From Capitella teleta (lineage: Eukaryota; Annelida; Polychaeta; Capitellidae): DNA of 64,000 nt. Of the stretch, positions 1 through 11,426 are shown in pieces. Made by a program: the position numbers and the translations under genes. The stretch is taken from the NCBI GenBank assembly GCA_000328365.1, contig KB309980.1, positions 14,244 through 78,243 on the forward strand, given 5' to 3'. A model generated the notes under the pieces. It saw only the letters and a list, made by a program, of their open reading frames with translations. It was not told where the DNA came from and did no database searches. Positions within the stretch are counted from its first letter, which is position 1, and every line of letters begins with the position of its first letter.

Positions 1-197
1 AAGAAACACTCAAATCCGACCGACCCGAATCTTTTATGAATTATACAGCATTCCACTTGACTATTTATCATTCTTTCAAGGAACCTGCTCTTAAATCGAC
101 CGAATCCAAATTATTAATAAATCATAAAAAGGTTTCTTGGCAGTCAAGACGTGCCTGGTGAACTGATCGTGACCTAAAATCGATTCTTTTGTTGCAG

Positions 198-3100
198 GGG
201 ATATGATCAAAACACACCAAGACTCAAGCGGAAACCTCCAGCGATCGAATAAAAGGCTCCCTGGTGTAAACAATGTACTGGTGAGTGGAACAAGTCAAAA
301 GCACCTGATCTTATCTAATCTAATCTCATCACGATCGATTGTTACTACTATTATTATGCAGACAGGCATTTTGTGTGCGATTTACAGAGTGGCAATCTTT
401 TGATCCACTAATCTGCAAGCTCAAGTTGACTTCTAATCCACTGAAAATCTGCTTAGCAAAAAAAAAAAAAAAAAGAAAAAAAAATAAAAAAATACAAAAT
501 ACAGTAATGGCATTGTGTCAGAATATCGACGGCGATTCGGGTTTCTAGGCAGGTGCCAGGCAAACAGGTCTGCAAAGATACAATTGCTGACCGCTCCCAT
601 GGCAATGTTATCTGAAAACTAGAGATCTGAGTTGATGCTTCCGTTTCGATCACCCAACACTCAACTACTCAGACATGCTTCCTTCAATACAGCGCCATAT
701 TACGTAATCGGGATCACGAGTGGATCTTGTTTGATACTCAATCCATTTGGACATTCATCGTGGAGTTGAGAGGAGAAATGTTTATACGGAAGTATGTCAC
801 GGGATAGCACTCGCTCGACGAATACCCTTCCATCGAGCTTGTCGTCGGACAAGGTCAGTCCACTTACAGATTAAAACTGAAGGCTCTACTATCTCGCAAC
901 CATCGCCTCCCTTTTTGCGGCAATTGCCAATATAACCCTCAGCATGACTTCATAAGTTTGTATCATTTCATACAGCATACCCCAATTGCAAGGGAATTGG
1001 TAAGATAGGGCCAATGATAGGAAACATGAAGTATGACGCCGTGCTTTCACCAATTGTGTGCGCATTTATACCGGGAAATACAGACCTACTTTTTAATACA
1101 GAACATTGTTATCGTCATACTAATAATACTATCACATTCTTTAGATCTTATGTATGCTAATTTTCAATACATCGAGAGATTTAATACATGCATGAAATAT
1201 TTTTATGCAAACATCATTTGCCAACAGGACGCGACATCGACAGCCGATTTCATTGTATCACATTCATTCGTTCGTCGATTGATTTGAAATCTTAATTTCC
1301 ACTCAGAGCGTGGCCTTCATGAGCCTCAAAAGACATCATTAATTTCACATCATTAATTTTAGCAGGTTTTGTAGACACGATGTCTCTAAACCATAAGTCA
1401 TTGAATCCATATCAAGCCATTCCCTGTTGTTTTGAGATCATTTTCCCACCAGATTTTGCCATCCACGATTAGCTCTGCTAAGGTCCAACGTCTGTTGGTG
1501 TGGCCGGAAGCTTTACCAATTATTATTAACGAATTACATTAGATAGATTTGGACATTCAAAGAAATTTGTAGACACCATGAGCTCAATCTAACCACTGTA
1601 GCTCACTCCATAGTTTGCAGCAGCTGGCTGCAACGATGTTTACTCTGTTTCCCGAGTGCCATTTTCTTTTGATGTAGCTGAAAGTGAGCAGGTCGTAGTT
1701 CATGCTTGCTTATGGAAATCGGGTATCAGGCATACATGTAATAGTAATTGAACTCGTGTTGGTTGCCTAACAAACTCAAGAGTGACTCTGAAGGGTATAA
1801 CATTATGCATGTGATCAATACTTACACTCGGGGGCCTCCTGAAGATCAGTAGTTATCGTAGACCAATCTGACCAATCACCCGCTAAGTTCCAAGCAAATC
1901 CGATAAAAGCCATTGTTTGTAATGGGCCAACGTTTACCAAAGTAGGATATATTATATTGGAGTCCAAAGAGTTGCTATTGTAACCATTTTGCAGACGGTG
2001 ATATTGGGTTTTTGTCCTATAGATCAAAAGTCAAATAAACATGGGTCATGACAGCATAATTCATTACCCTGGAGTGTTTAGCAACACGTATCTCCATGCG
2101 CAAAGCAAATGAATGACGGTCCTTAGCGATTTTAATCCACGGATTAAATTACTTCACGAAGACCAAGTGCCGCTGCTCAAAAGTTTAGCACTGATTTTCA
2201 AAAAAAAATAAAAAATGCTCGTGAATGACGAATGTGAGTGTGAGCATGTCACAATGTTCCTATTACCAGAATGATGTACTTTACTGTACATTCGCCATAA
2301 ATTTTCATGGTTTTTCCTCTCTGTTTTTGCGTGCTGAACTCGCTTAGCAATTCATCATTTTATGCCTGTCTTTTTCTCGCAGGGATCGAGGGGTACGACC
2401 AGACTGTCGACGTCAAATAAATTCTTCAAATCTCCACGAGGAGACAAATTTCAGGAACCAGGCATGGGAGGATTGCAAAGGGTAAGAAGTCATCCTCGTG
2501 TGGTTGGTGGCTATATTTTCTTTGCTTTTGCTTCAGGCCGGATCCGAAGAGTGCCTCAAGTGCATGCTGAAGCTGCCACACACCAAATGCGAAGCGGTGC
2601 AAAACTGAGATTGCGCCTTCCATATCCTTCTGAACGAATTTCTTTCCAGCACAAGTACATTCGAATAGGAGGCGGATATCGCCACAGCTATCTATACGTC
2701 AAAGCAATGATGGAAGAGTTGGAGATACAGGTGAGGGCGCTGTATGCGATTTAGCCACGTGATTGGCATTGAGATTCCATTTCTTTGAACTGTCACGAAT
2801 TGCTAGCAATATAGTTTCCTGCCATCTCTGAATTATTGGCTCAACAATTTTCAGTGAAGTACTATCTATGTACTGATAGAGTCGCCTCTTTGACCATCTC
2901 TGATTTTCTCGTACGTGACCGCATATGCTGTTAAAATTTATCTCTCGCCAAAATATTGTTGATCTACAGTGTGTTGTTGTTGTTTACATAGAGACAAAGA
3001 GAGGAAATAATGCGTCAGAGGTTGGAAGCGATCCATGAAAGAAAGCGTAAGATGAACACATCAGTCATTTCGATTGACTGATTCTGATTCTCGCAGAGCT

Positions 3101-6100
3101 AAGAGCTATCAAGACTTATGTGCGAACGAAGAGCGGAAGACTGGTTGAGAGAATAGTGTTTCTCACGGAAGAAGACTACCAAGCATTTAAGGCTGGAGGA
3201 GAAGGGTCCGCAGCAGACATTCTGAAAAAGTACCTCAGCAAGGATGAAGCGAGCGTAAGTATAATTTCTTCTTGCGAAGAAATTAACGTATTATGGCAAT
3301 CAGGGCTTACAATCATGGGACAAAGATGAAGTAAAAGCCATCACAACTTATATCCGCACCAAAAGCGGACGTCGAGTTGCAAAACTGGTTTACGTCACCA
3401 AAGATGAGTATGACCAGATTCAGGGAAGTCACGGCAATGCTGACGACATCTTGAAGAAGTACGTGAAACTGGGTGAAGGAGAAACTGTTGATGGTTGGGG
3501 CGAAGCTGAGATGAAAGCAATTAAGACAATGGTTCGCACCAAAAGTGGCCGCTTGATCGAAAAGACCATCATGGTCACCAAAGACGATTACGACAGACTG
3601 CAGAAGATCATTGCTGAGGGTGGAGACTCCTCCCAGATGGCAGACATCATTGGCAATTACATGACCATGGAGCAAGGACAGACCCTGGAGGGCATCAAAA
3701 AAGTTCCCCAGTCGGAACCGATGAAAGTTGTGAAAGCAATGATCCGGACAAAGAGTGGTCGCCTGGTTGAGCAAACGATTCTGATGACAGAAGAAGAGTA
3801 CAAAGCATTCCAGGAAGGCGGGGGTGATCTCAATTTGTTGAAAAAATACATGAAATTAGGTAAAGATGACGTCATTGAGAATTGGGAAAAAGGCTCCACT
3901 GTGTATTCGGCATCCGACGATGAAGACCTTACTGCAGGTTAGGTTTCAAGTCGATTTCGTCTTTTCATTGTTTATTTTTTTTTGTTATTTTGTTATGTTT
4001 GTTATGTTTATATATTTTTTTTTCTTAACAGCTAAAGCGGGAACGAAAATCGTTGGAAAAGACGGCGAGGTGTACGAGATTGTCGTCGATCCTCTTACTG
4101 GAAAGAAATATAAGAAGTATCATTGGAGACAATAGTCACAGAAAAAGTAGTTTTTATTTTTCTCTCATGTTGACAGGAAAGTGGGCGGAAAAGGCAGCGA
4201 TTTTGGTAAAGGTAGAAAAGGGGGCAAAGGAGGTGGGAAGCCGTCTACGATTGGAGCCCAGCACCACGAGGACCCGAACGAAAAGGGCATGACGAAGAAG
4301 CAGAAGGAAGCATACAGGGCAGGCAAGCGCAGAGAAGGTAATGTGAACAGGTCGCTCGGTGTCTCCTGCTAACCACATTCGTAGACTCTGACAGCGACTT
4401 CAGCTACCGGTCCATCGTCAGCGCAGGAGGCACAAGGCATGTGCGCAGGAGAAGGAAGCGAGCGGATGGAACGTACAGTGATAGTGATTCATACCACAGT
4501 GACCAGGATGAAGCCGGCAAGAAGCGACGCCAAGCCAGACGCGGTGAAAGGAAAGTTAAAGCCATCAAGGAGAAGAAGAAGAAACTTGCGATGGGGAAAA
4601 GAGACGATGGCAGTGCGAGCGACTTTAGCTATCGGTCTGTTGTGAGTGCCGGCGGCACGCGACACGTCAAGCGGCGTAGGAAAAATGTGGATGGAACATA
4701 CGGAGACGAAGAGTCATACCACTCGAGTCAGGACGAGGAAGGCCAGAAACGGAGGAAGAAAAGGAGGGAAAAGAGGAAAGAGGCAATCCGACAGGGCAAG
4801 AGAAATGAAGGCAGCGACTCTGACTTCAGCTACAAGAGTGTGGTGAGCGCAGGAGGCACACGTCACGTGCGCAGGAGAAAGAAGAACGCTGACGGCACTT
4901 ATGGCGACGAGGAGTCCTATCACAGCTCCCAGGATGAAGATGGAAGAACGAGGCGACGCAGAAGGAGACAGGAGAGGCAAGCCAAATTCAAGAAAGGAGG
5001 CAGGAACGAGGCCAGCGACAGCGACTTCAGTTACCGGAGCGTGGTGTCCGCAGGAGGAACGCGCCACGTGAAGCGGCGCAAGAAGAACGTCGATGGGACG
5101 TACGGGGATGAAGAGTCCTACCACAGCTCCCAAGATGAAGATGGTCAAGCAAGGAGGCGCAGGAGACGTAGAGACAGGAAGCACGGCGGTAGTGCCAATA
5201 GCTACTACAGTGTCGTCAGTGAAGGTGGAACGCGCAAAGTGAGGCGAAGGAAAAAGAATGCCGATGGCACTTATGGCGACAGTGAGAGCTATCATTCTGA
5301 GGACAGCGATTTCTTTGATGAGAAAAAGCTGCGCAGGAGGAAGAAGAAGCACGAACACGGCAGTGACAGTGAACACAGTTACTTCAGTGAAGTCAGTGCA
5401 GGCGGAACCAAGCGACGCATGCGCAGGCAACGAATCCGCGACAAAGACGGCAAGGTCATTGGTTACGGCAAGAAAGAAGACTATTCCAGTCCCAGTGGTC
5501 AGTACTCCTTCATCCAACCATCACATCTTCTCGTGAACAAAAATCTCGTCTGAAAACTTGTAATTTATACTCGTACCTAGATATTGCCAAATAATTCTTA
5601 TTTCGTTTTGCAGAATACGAAACTGATTCGTCGGCGTCAAGGTTTGTTTTACTTTCGTATTCGTTGTTTGATTTTGATGATTCCATAGCTACGAGATGAA
5701 GTCTGACGGCAAAGGAGGATTAATCAGAGTGAAGAAACCAAAGAAATCTAAGAAGGACAAAAAGAAGAAGAAAGGCGGTGGCCCTGATGGCAACATGACA
5801 GACTTCAGGTAAACCTCAGTCGCCCTGCGTTCAATCGAACCCACAATGCATCTCTTCCCAGCGATGAACTGCAGTCCACTGATTCTGAGGATGAACCTGA
5901 CTTATCCAAGATGACAGCGTCAGAGAAGGAGAAATATTTCGAGGCGAAAGCCAAACGAAAAGCAGAACGAGAAAAGAAAAGAAAAGAGAAATACGGAGAC
6001 AAATATGAAGAAATGATGGAGAAGCACCAGGCGTAAGTGCATATACGTCAGGTCTCGTTTCCACGGTTCGCTCCTGTCTTCAGTAAAAACAAATAACATA

Positions 6101-9100
6101 AACAAGACGACATGCTTGGAGAATACATTCTGAGGCATTACACAATACTGAATTCGATTGCAAATATGACAATGCACGGGTCCCCGATTTACGATGATAG
6201 GTTGCAGAGAGGATCACACAAAATTGTTTATCGCAGAAAGAAAATAATGAGGCGTGAAATTTGAGGCGTTTTACTTATTCTCAGAGCTAAGGAGGCTTCA
6301 AAGAAAATGAAGAGCATGGTGCATTATGAATCCGGGACAAAGCGATTCGGGGACGATGACCCCGACAACAGAGGACTAGGCTTGGGTCACGACGAGTGAG
6401 TAGTGACTCAGGGCCACAATCGAGGATCAACCGATTTGGTTTCAGTTGGGGCCCAGATGGAAAGAAGAAGAAAGGGAAGAAAGGAGGAAAGGGAGGTGGT
6501 CCAGGAAGCGATGGTGACGAAGACTCTGATTACTGTGCGTTCTGTGTGTTGTTGAATTTCACTCTTGTAACTTGTGCAACCACTGCTAGTTGTCCTACAG
6601 GGTTTTAGCATTCGGATCACCTCACTCGAAGTTGATATTTTTGAATTTCAAGTTTATATTGTTCATTGGATGATGGTGATCGACTCGTAGGCAGCATCGA
6701 CAGGCTTAATTTGTGTTTTATCGACAAATATTTATTCCCACAAAATTAATTTGTTTCAGTAAGATTCGTTGTCGCCTAATGTCCGTGGGTAGGTCGGCGA
6801 AAGTCCTCAGCCGAACTGCCTCAGTATCACTATAGGGTGGCATCTCTGATCTCTCTTCCGTAGTTAATAAGCGAACAGCCTGGCAATTTATAACAGACAT
6901 GATTTCAGAGAACTGAGAGAAGCCAATCTCCAGTTTACCTGCTGAACCTCAGGCGATCAAGCGTGAATGCAATGTTTACGGCCAAGGAACCCGTTTTGAA
7001 TGACATCATAAGTCTTGTTTATAAACATTTCAGCAATGGACGAAGACGGCGTCATGAGGAAGAAGAAAAAGAAGAGGGATGACGACGAGGAGAGCCTCTA
7101 CGAATATGTGAGTGCGCCTTTCCTTTTCACTCCTGCGTGAAGTGGGTGCGATTCGTGTTCATCACCAGGTGCGGGATAAGGACGGCAACGTCATGATGGA
7201 CAAAGATGGCAAGCCGATTAAGAGGAAGGTGGGAACGATCAAGAAAGGCAAGAAGGCAAAGGTGAGATCTGTGCCACTCTATCTATTTCTAATTCAATCG
7301 GGTCTCACAGGGCCTCGTCGACGATGATTCAGATTTCGAGTACAAATACGGTGAGCGTCATCTTCTTTGATTGTTGGTGCAGTTTTTAAACTTTTTTTTC
7401 ATGAAGATGAATTCGGAAATTTGGTGCGCAAGAAGAAAGGCGAGCCAGGTGAATTGCTCTTTCTTCTTATTTTTTAGCATAGAGTGGTACAATGATGATA
7501 ACGCCATCCTTATGTAATCATTACCATAACACCTGGTCTTCAATACCTGTGCTGTATTGGCAAATGTCGTTCTGTTAACTGAATTCAGCTGATAGTCTGA
7601 TGACTGTTCCATGATCGCAATGAAAGGCAGGAGCTGCTGCTTCGTTGAAGGTCGATTGACACCATTGTTCACACTATTGGTGTCAGGGAAGCTGCGTGCC
7701 ATCCTGAATGAGAGGCGTAGGTGGGGGAAACCACATGCAGTGAAGGTTAATCAATGAATCGGAAAAAAATCCTGAGACCAATGCTGTTTCTGACAGCATT
7801 TGCCTTCAACCTTTAACCTATTTAAGTATGTATGTATGGATGGAGTTTTAGGGCACTCTGATACAAAAAGTATTATATTAGTGCCTCCTTAACATATTTA
7901 AGCAGTGCTCAGTACCCAAGTAGGTGTCCCGAGACATCCATGGCCACATATGCGGTTTAGTGGAACCAGAGTGAATCAACTTTAGTGTCTGAGGTGCGCA
8001 CAATAGTTATAACTCATCCTTGTCTCGGAGCGCCGAACGGCTAAGCGACATTGCTGCAAATGCTGCATTGACACGCTTCATTGAATATAAGTTCTATTGT
8101 GCGGAATGCAAGATGAGATCAGATGTGGAACGCGAGACCGATACGCTTGAGTGATCGGACAGCAGAGCAGCCAAGAGTGTTGCAGCAACCGAGGCAGTGC
8201 TCATTAGGCACCGCGGGCGCTCAGTCACGCAGTCATGAAATGCTCGGGAGTTCACAGGGAAAAGACACGTTACCCGAGGTCAAAGAGCAGGGCTCGAAAA
8301 CACAAAGTCAGCCAGGAGAAGACATTGGATGCAATTGTGTACCAAACGAGCTTTTTCCCGGTTAAGAAACAAGGTAAAGCGACTTGACAGGCTTGCGGTT
8401 AATCTCTTGCTAATCCAAATTTCAATGATCTACGCTGAATGAGATGTCTTCGCAGATCCAGAGTCCGATGGTGATTACTTTGAGACACTGGAGGACGGCA
8501 CGGTCGTGTTGAGGAAAGGCAAGAAAAAGATTGACATCACGAAGCTCACCGAGGACGACCTGAGGAAACTGGGCTTGGATCCCCGGATGATGACCAAAGA
8601 GGAGATTGCAAGGATCCTCAAGGTTCGCTGCTCCTCTTTTACCTATTGATTATTTTGATTGATGAGTCCTCTCAATGCAAAACGCCACCTCTGGCAAATG
8701 TCAATGACCCTTTGTCTGTAAAATGGGTTGCAATTGATTTTCTTCCCCTCACTTCCTTTCCAATGATTTCGTTCTTGATGCGTTGCAATTTTCACAGGAA
8801 AGATTCGGAGATGAAATTTCAATTGTCAGAGGTGGAAAGAAGATCGGTTTGAAGCATGTGGATGAGATGGATGGAGCGAATACGGACGAACTGGCGGCCG
8901 ACAGCGACCTTGACACGTCGACCCGTGAGCAAACATCCGAGGCGGAGAAGTGAGATCCATCCACGTTGTTTTTACAGTGACTGGACAGAGGCGGGTAAGA
9001 GTGCTGATGAAGAGAGGGGGGCAGGCGCTGCAGGAGCACATGAAGAAGATGATTGAGAACTCCTGTCTCACAGATCCCGACCACGTGCATCCGGAGGAAA

Positions 9101-10637
9101 AAGGTCTTTTAGGCTTCTATCATTTCGGCGCCGATTCTGACGCTTTCTTTCAGACAAGGAGATCGACTTTCTGCAGCACTACCAGTTGGTCGACACAAGT
9201 AAGCTGGACATGTACGCGCGTGCCTTCGTCGTTGAGGACGATGACCTCGACTGTGTGATTTACGCCAGGGTGAGTGAAACTACCTGACCAGAATTCATAA
9301 AAAAGTCATATCTGCTGAAGTTATAAGGAATGCAGGACAAAGCTCGTATCCAAATGCCAATGAATTATTGAGACATATGAGCTTATAAACTGACAATTGA
9401 GTGATTCATGAATAGAAATTTGAAACAGGCATTAAAATAAATATAAATGCTCTGAACGACTACATGTAAATAGCATATGGAACAATACTTTGTTTGGTTC
9501 TAAGTCAAGTATGACATGATAGACATGGTGATTATGATGTCATTCAAATCCATATACCCCGATGCACTGTGGGTCATGTTGATTCTTTACAGGAAGCCAA
9601 GTTGGCGTTGGACGGTGTGCCCTGCCTCGTCTCCATCAGCAATAAGCAGTTGCAGTATATTACACAGGTGGGCGGACTACTCTTGTCAACGCAGCTTGCA
9701 AGCTTTGAATTTCCAGTTGCTGAATATCGATCAGGAGACGAACGTCACGTTTAGAATGTTTGCTGTGATGTCCGCTTTAGCAGAGAGAGTAACTGAGATG
9801 GAGTAAGTTCTGCATCAAGAGTTAATTTGGCAAACAGGCACATTGCAGTTGAGGCATTGTGGTGTCCGGTGTTGAATACCATAGTATTGTTAGTAGACAT
9901 TTCTGCTGTTAACATTAGATCCTTTACTCTGCAGCGAATATTGCAAGAAACTTCTGGAAGTTTGCGAGCTGACAGACATTGAGCGGAAAATTGAGCTGTA
10001 TCGTGCTATGTTCTACTGCAACGTGCCAGGCGACCAGAACGCGAATTACATCAAAGCCGAATCGCTGCGCATTGAGTTGATGGCTGGAGGTTTGAACTGG
10101 GACCAACAAGAGTACATCATGGAGAGAATGGCTGTCAATGATTGGAGAGAGGTAAGTGAAGCTGTGTGCATGGCGTTTATGGCGTCCACACATCAATAGC
10201 CGGATTAACGAGCTCATAACAGTTGCTCACAGACAAACTTACTTATCAGATTGTTTTGCACAGATCTCTTTCCTGGACTACTTGGCCTACATTCCTCTGT
10301 TCATGTCCATGCACGACGGGATGTGCGATAACCCATTGGATATGTCAAACACCAAGTACATGAACAGGGTGGCGTCCGCGCAGAGGGACATGAACCCGCT
10401 GAGCAACCCCATGTCAAAGCAGTCTCCCTTCATGAACAAACACCCCAGCAAGAGAGGAATTCCCAACTTCAAACAAATCGATAACCTCACCTCCACCGAA
10501 GGCTCCGACGTCTTTAATAAATACCAAAAGTAAGCTATAAAGTATTTGTTGTCATCAGCATTTATTCTTGCTTGCTCTGTTTTAGGTTGCCTCACATAAA
10601 AAGCAACCCGTTGGCCTCCCTGCCAAGAAAGAAATAA
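198..10637 (+). CDS. Large Lys/Arg/Ser-rich repeat protein with EF-hand-like C-terminus (about 28 exons)
   Basis: I do not recognise a named family. About 28 exons join in a consistent phase to roughly 1,500 codons ending in TAA at 10635-10637. Main exons: 198-280, 2383-2481, 2992-3046, 3097-3254, 3304-3937, 4032-4116, 4177-4337, 4385-5497, 5689-5808, 5862-6032, 6285-6395, 6446-6534, 7034-7107, 7169-7261, 8456-8622, 8798-8924, 8978-9103, 9154-9269, 9593-9667, 9717-9802, 9935-10151, 10264-10529, 10586-10637. The N-terminal third has four modules built on RTKSGR. The middle has six modules built on SAGGTRHV and DGTYGD. A linker of KKKK and GGKGG tracts follows. The last ~330 residues are ordinary globular sequence with helix-loop-helix stretches suggestive of degenerate EF-hands. 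The extreme composition suggests a structural or scaffold protein; no function is assigned. The first exon is uncertain: it has an acceptor at 196-197, so the true start may lie upstream. Exons at 2537-2596 and 2650-2730 are tentative. Confidence 0.8.
281..2382 (+). other. Long first visible intron of the repeat-protein gene
   Basis: The intron runs from the donor GTGAGT at 281 to an acceptor at 2381-2382. Phase is 0 on both sides. Apart from a short A-rich run near 460-490, I see no transposon, RNA gene or convincing exon in it. Confidence 0.6.
3097..3937 (+). repeat. Four RTKSGR protein modules (coding repeat)
   Basis: Two exons (3097-3254, 3304-3937) encode four tandem modules of about 50-80 residues. 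Each opens with RTKSGR, followed by a short hydrophobic strand ending in L/V-T, an acidic stretch such as EEDYQAF or KDDYDRL, a Gly/Asp loop and usually LKKY. The copies differ at many third positions and in loop length, so the repeat is old and kept at protein level. It looks like a small folded unit, not low-complexity sequence. Confidence 0.8.
4385..5497 (+). repeat. Six SAGGTRHV/DGTYGD protein modules in one giant exon (coding repeat)
   Basis: A single 1,113-nt exon encodes six modules of about 50-70 residues. Each has an acidic-Ser lead (DSDFSYRS), then VVSAGGTRHV, a basic run, DGTYGDEESYHSS, QDEDG and a long Arg/Lys tract. Copies 1-4 are close; copies 5 and 6 are shorter and diverged (SVVSEGGTRKV, SEVSAGGTK). 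Alternating acidic-Ser and Arg-rich blocks repeat with a regular period. Many Ser/Tyr in acidic settings would suit casein-kinase-type phosphorylation, which is inference. Confidence 0.85.
7449..8455 (+). other. 1.0-kb intron of the repeat-protein gene
   Basis: The intron separates exon 7407-7448 from exon 8456-8622 (phase 1). It has several short open stretches but none with a coding signature or matching splice phase. No repeat family was recognised. Confidence 0.5.
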
Positions 10638-11426
10638 CATCTTCATTTTGTGATCATTGCATTTCCTGCTTTCGGACGTTGATTAATCCATGTACTTCAT
10701 TGCGTGATAATTATTACAGCATTTTCTTATGCCCATCGTCGTGTGTGATTGACGCCAAAGAGCCGAGTGTTTATTGCTTAGTCTGCATAAGAGATTTATT
10801 GCACAATACACGATGCAGATGGCTTCTTGATGTCTTCTGTTTGGAGCTGCTCATTCTGTTTGGGGCAAAAATATACATTATTCACTTTAATAAGAATTTA
10901 ACTCATGCCACAAATGATGTGATTACTAGTTCAATGTCCAGCTACTTCCGTGATGTGAATGCCATGTTTTAAAAACATATTATCCGATGACTCATGAACT
11001 GATACACTTAATAACCTTGCTGCTTTGCCAATTAGTTTCGATTGCTCAAGCGTTAGTATGTAAGTTGAAGTTGGTCGATCGTGGGTGTAGAATGCATTTA
11101 TAATTTTTGCATGATATTGGGTAAATGCGGACAGTAAAGTTGCATAAATTGGTGATCATTGGTGGAAATCGCCTATTTTATACTAATTAAGTTAGTGCAT
11201 TACAGTTATTACAGCTCCTGTGGCTGATGCTTTGATATTGAAATCTTTGTTCAATATTCAAGTGTAAACTGGGCAAAAGTGCAAAATGAAACAGAAGACA
11301 GGTAAAAGGTGCATATAAAGCGTTATTATGTGTGAAATGGTTAGCAGTAATCAGAGCAGCATGAAGTGATCAACAGAAGCATAACATGGCATTAAATTGT
11401 CAGCAGTGATTAGCACAATGTGCACT
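10638..11426. other. Convergent intergenic region
   Basis: This 0.79-kb AT-rich stretch lies between the 3' ends of two converging genes: the repeat protein (+) ends at 10637 and the ankyrin protein (-) ends at 11427. It presumably carries both 3' UTRs. I saw no further gene or repeat in it. Confidence 0.6.

Noticed and set aside
4714-5517. 267-codon minus-strand open frame opposite the repeat exon
   Set aside because: It is the antisense shadow of the Arg/Ser-rich repeats. The plus-strand frame has splice sites and modular repeats; the minus strand does not.
8123-8365. 80-codon plus-strand frame in the intron of the repeat-protein gene
   Set aside because: It has no splice borders in phase and no similarity or repeat pattern like its neighbours.
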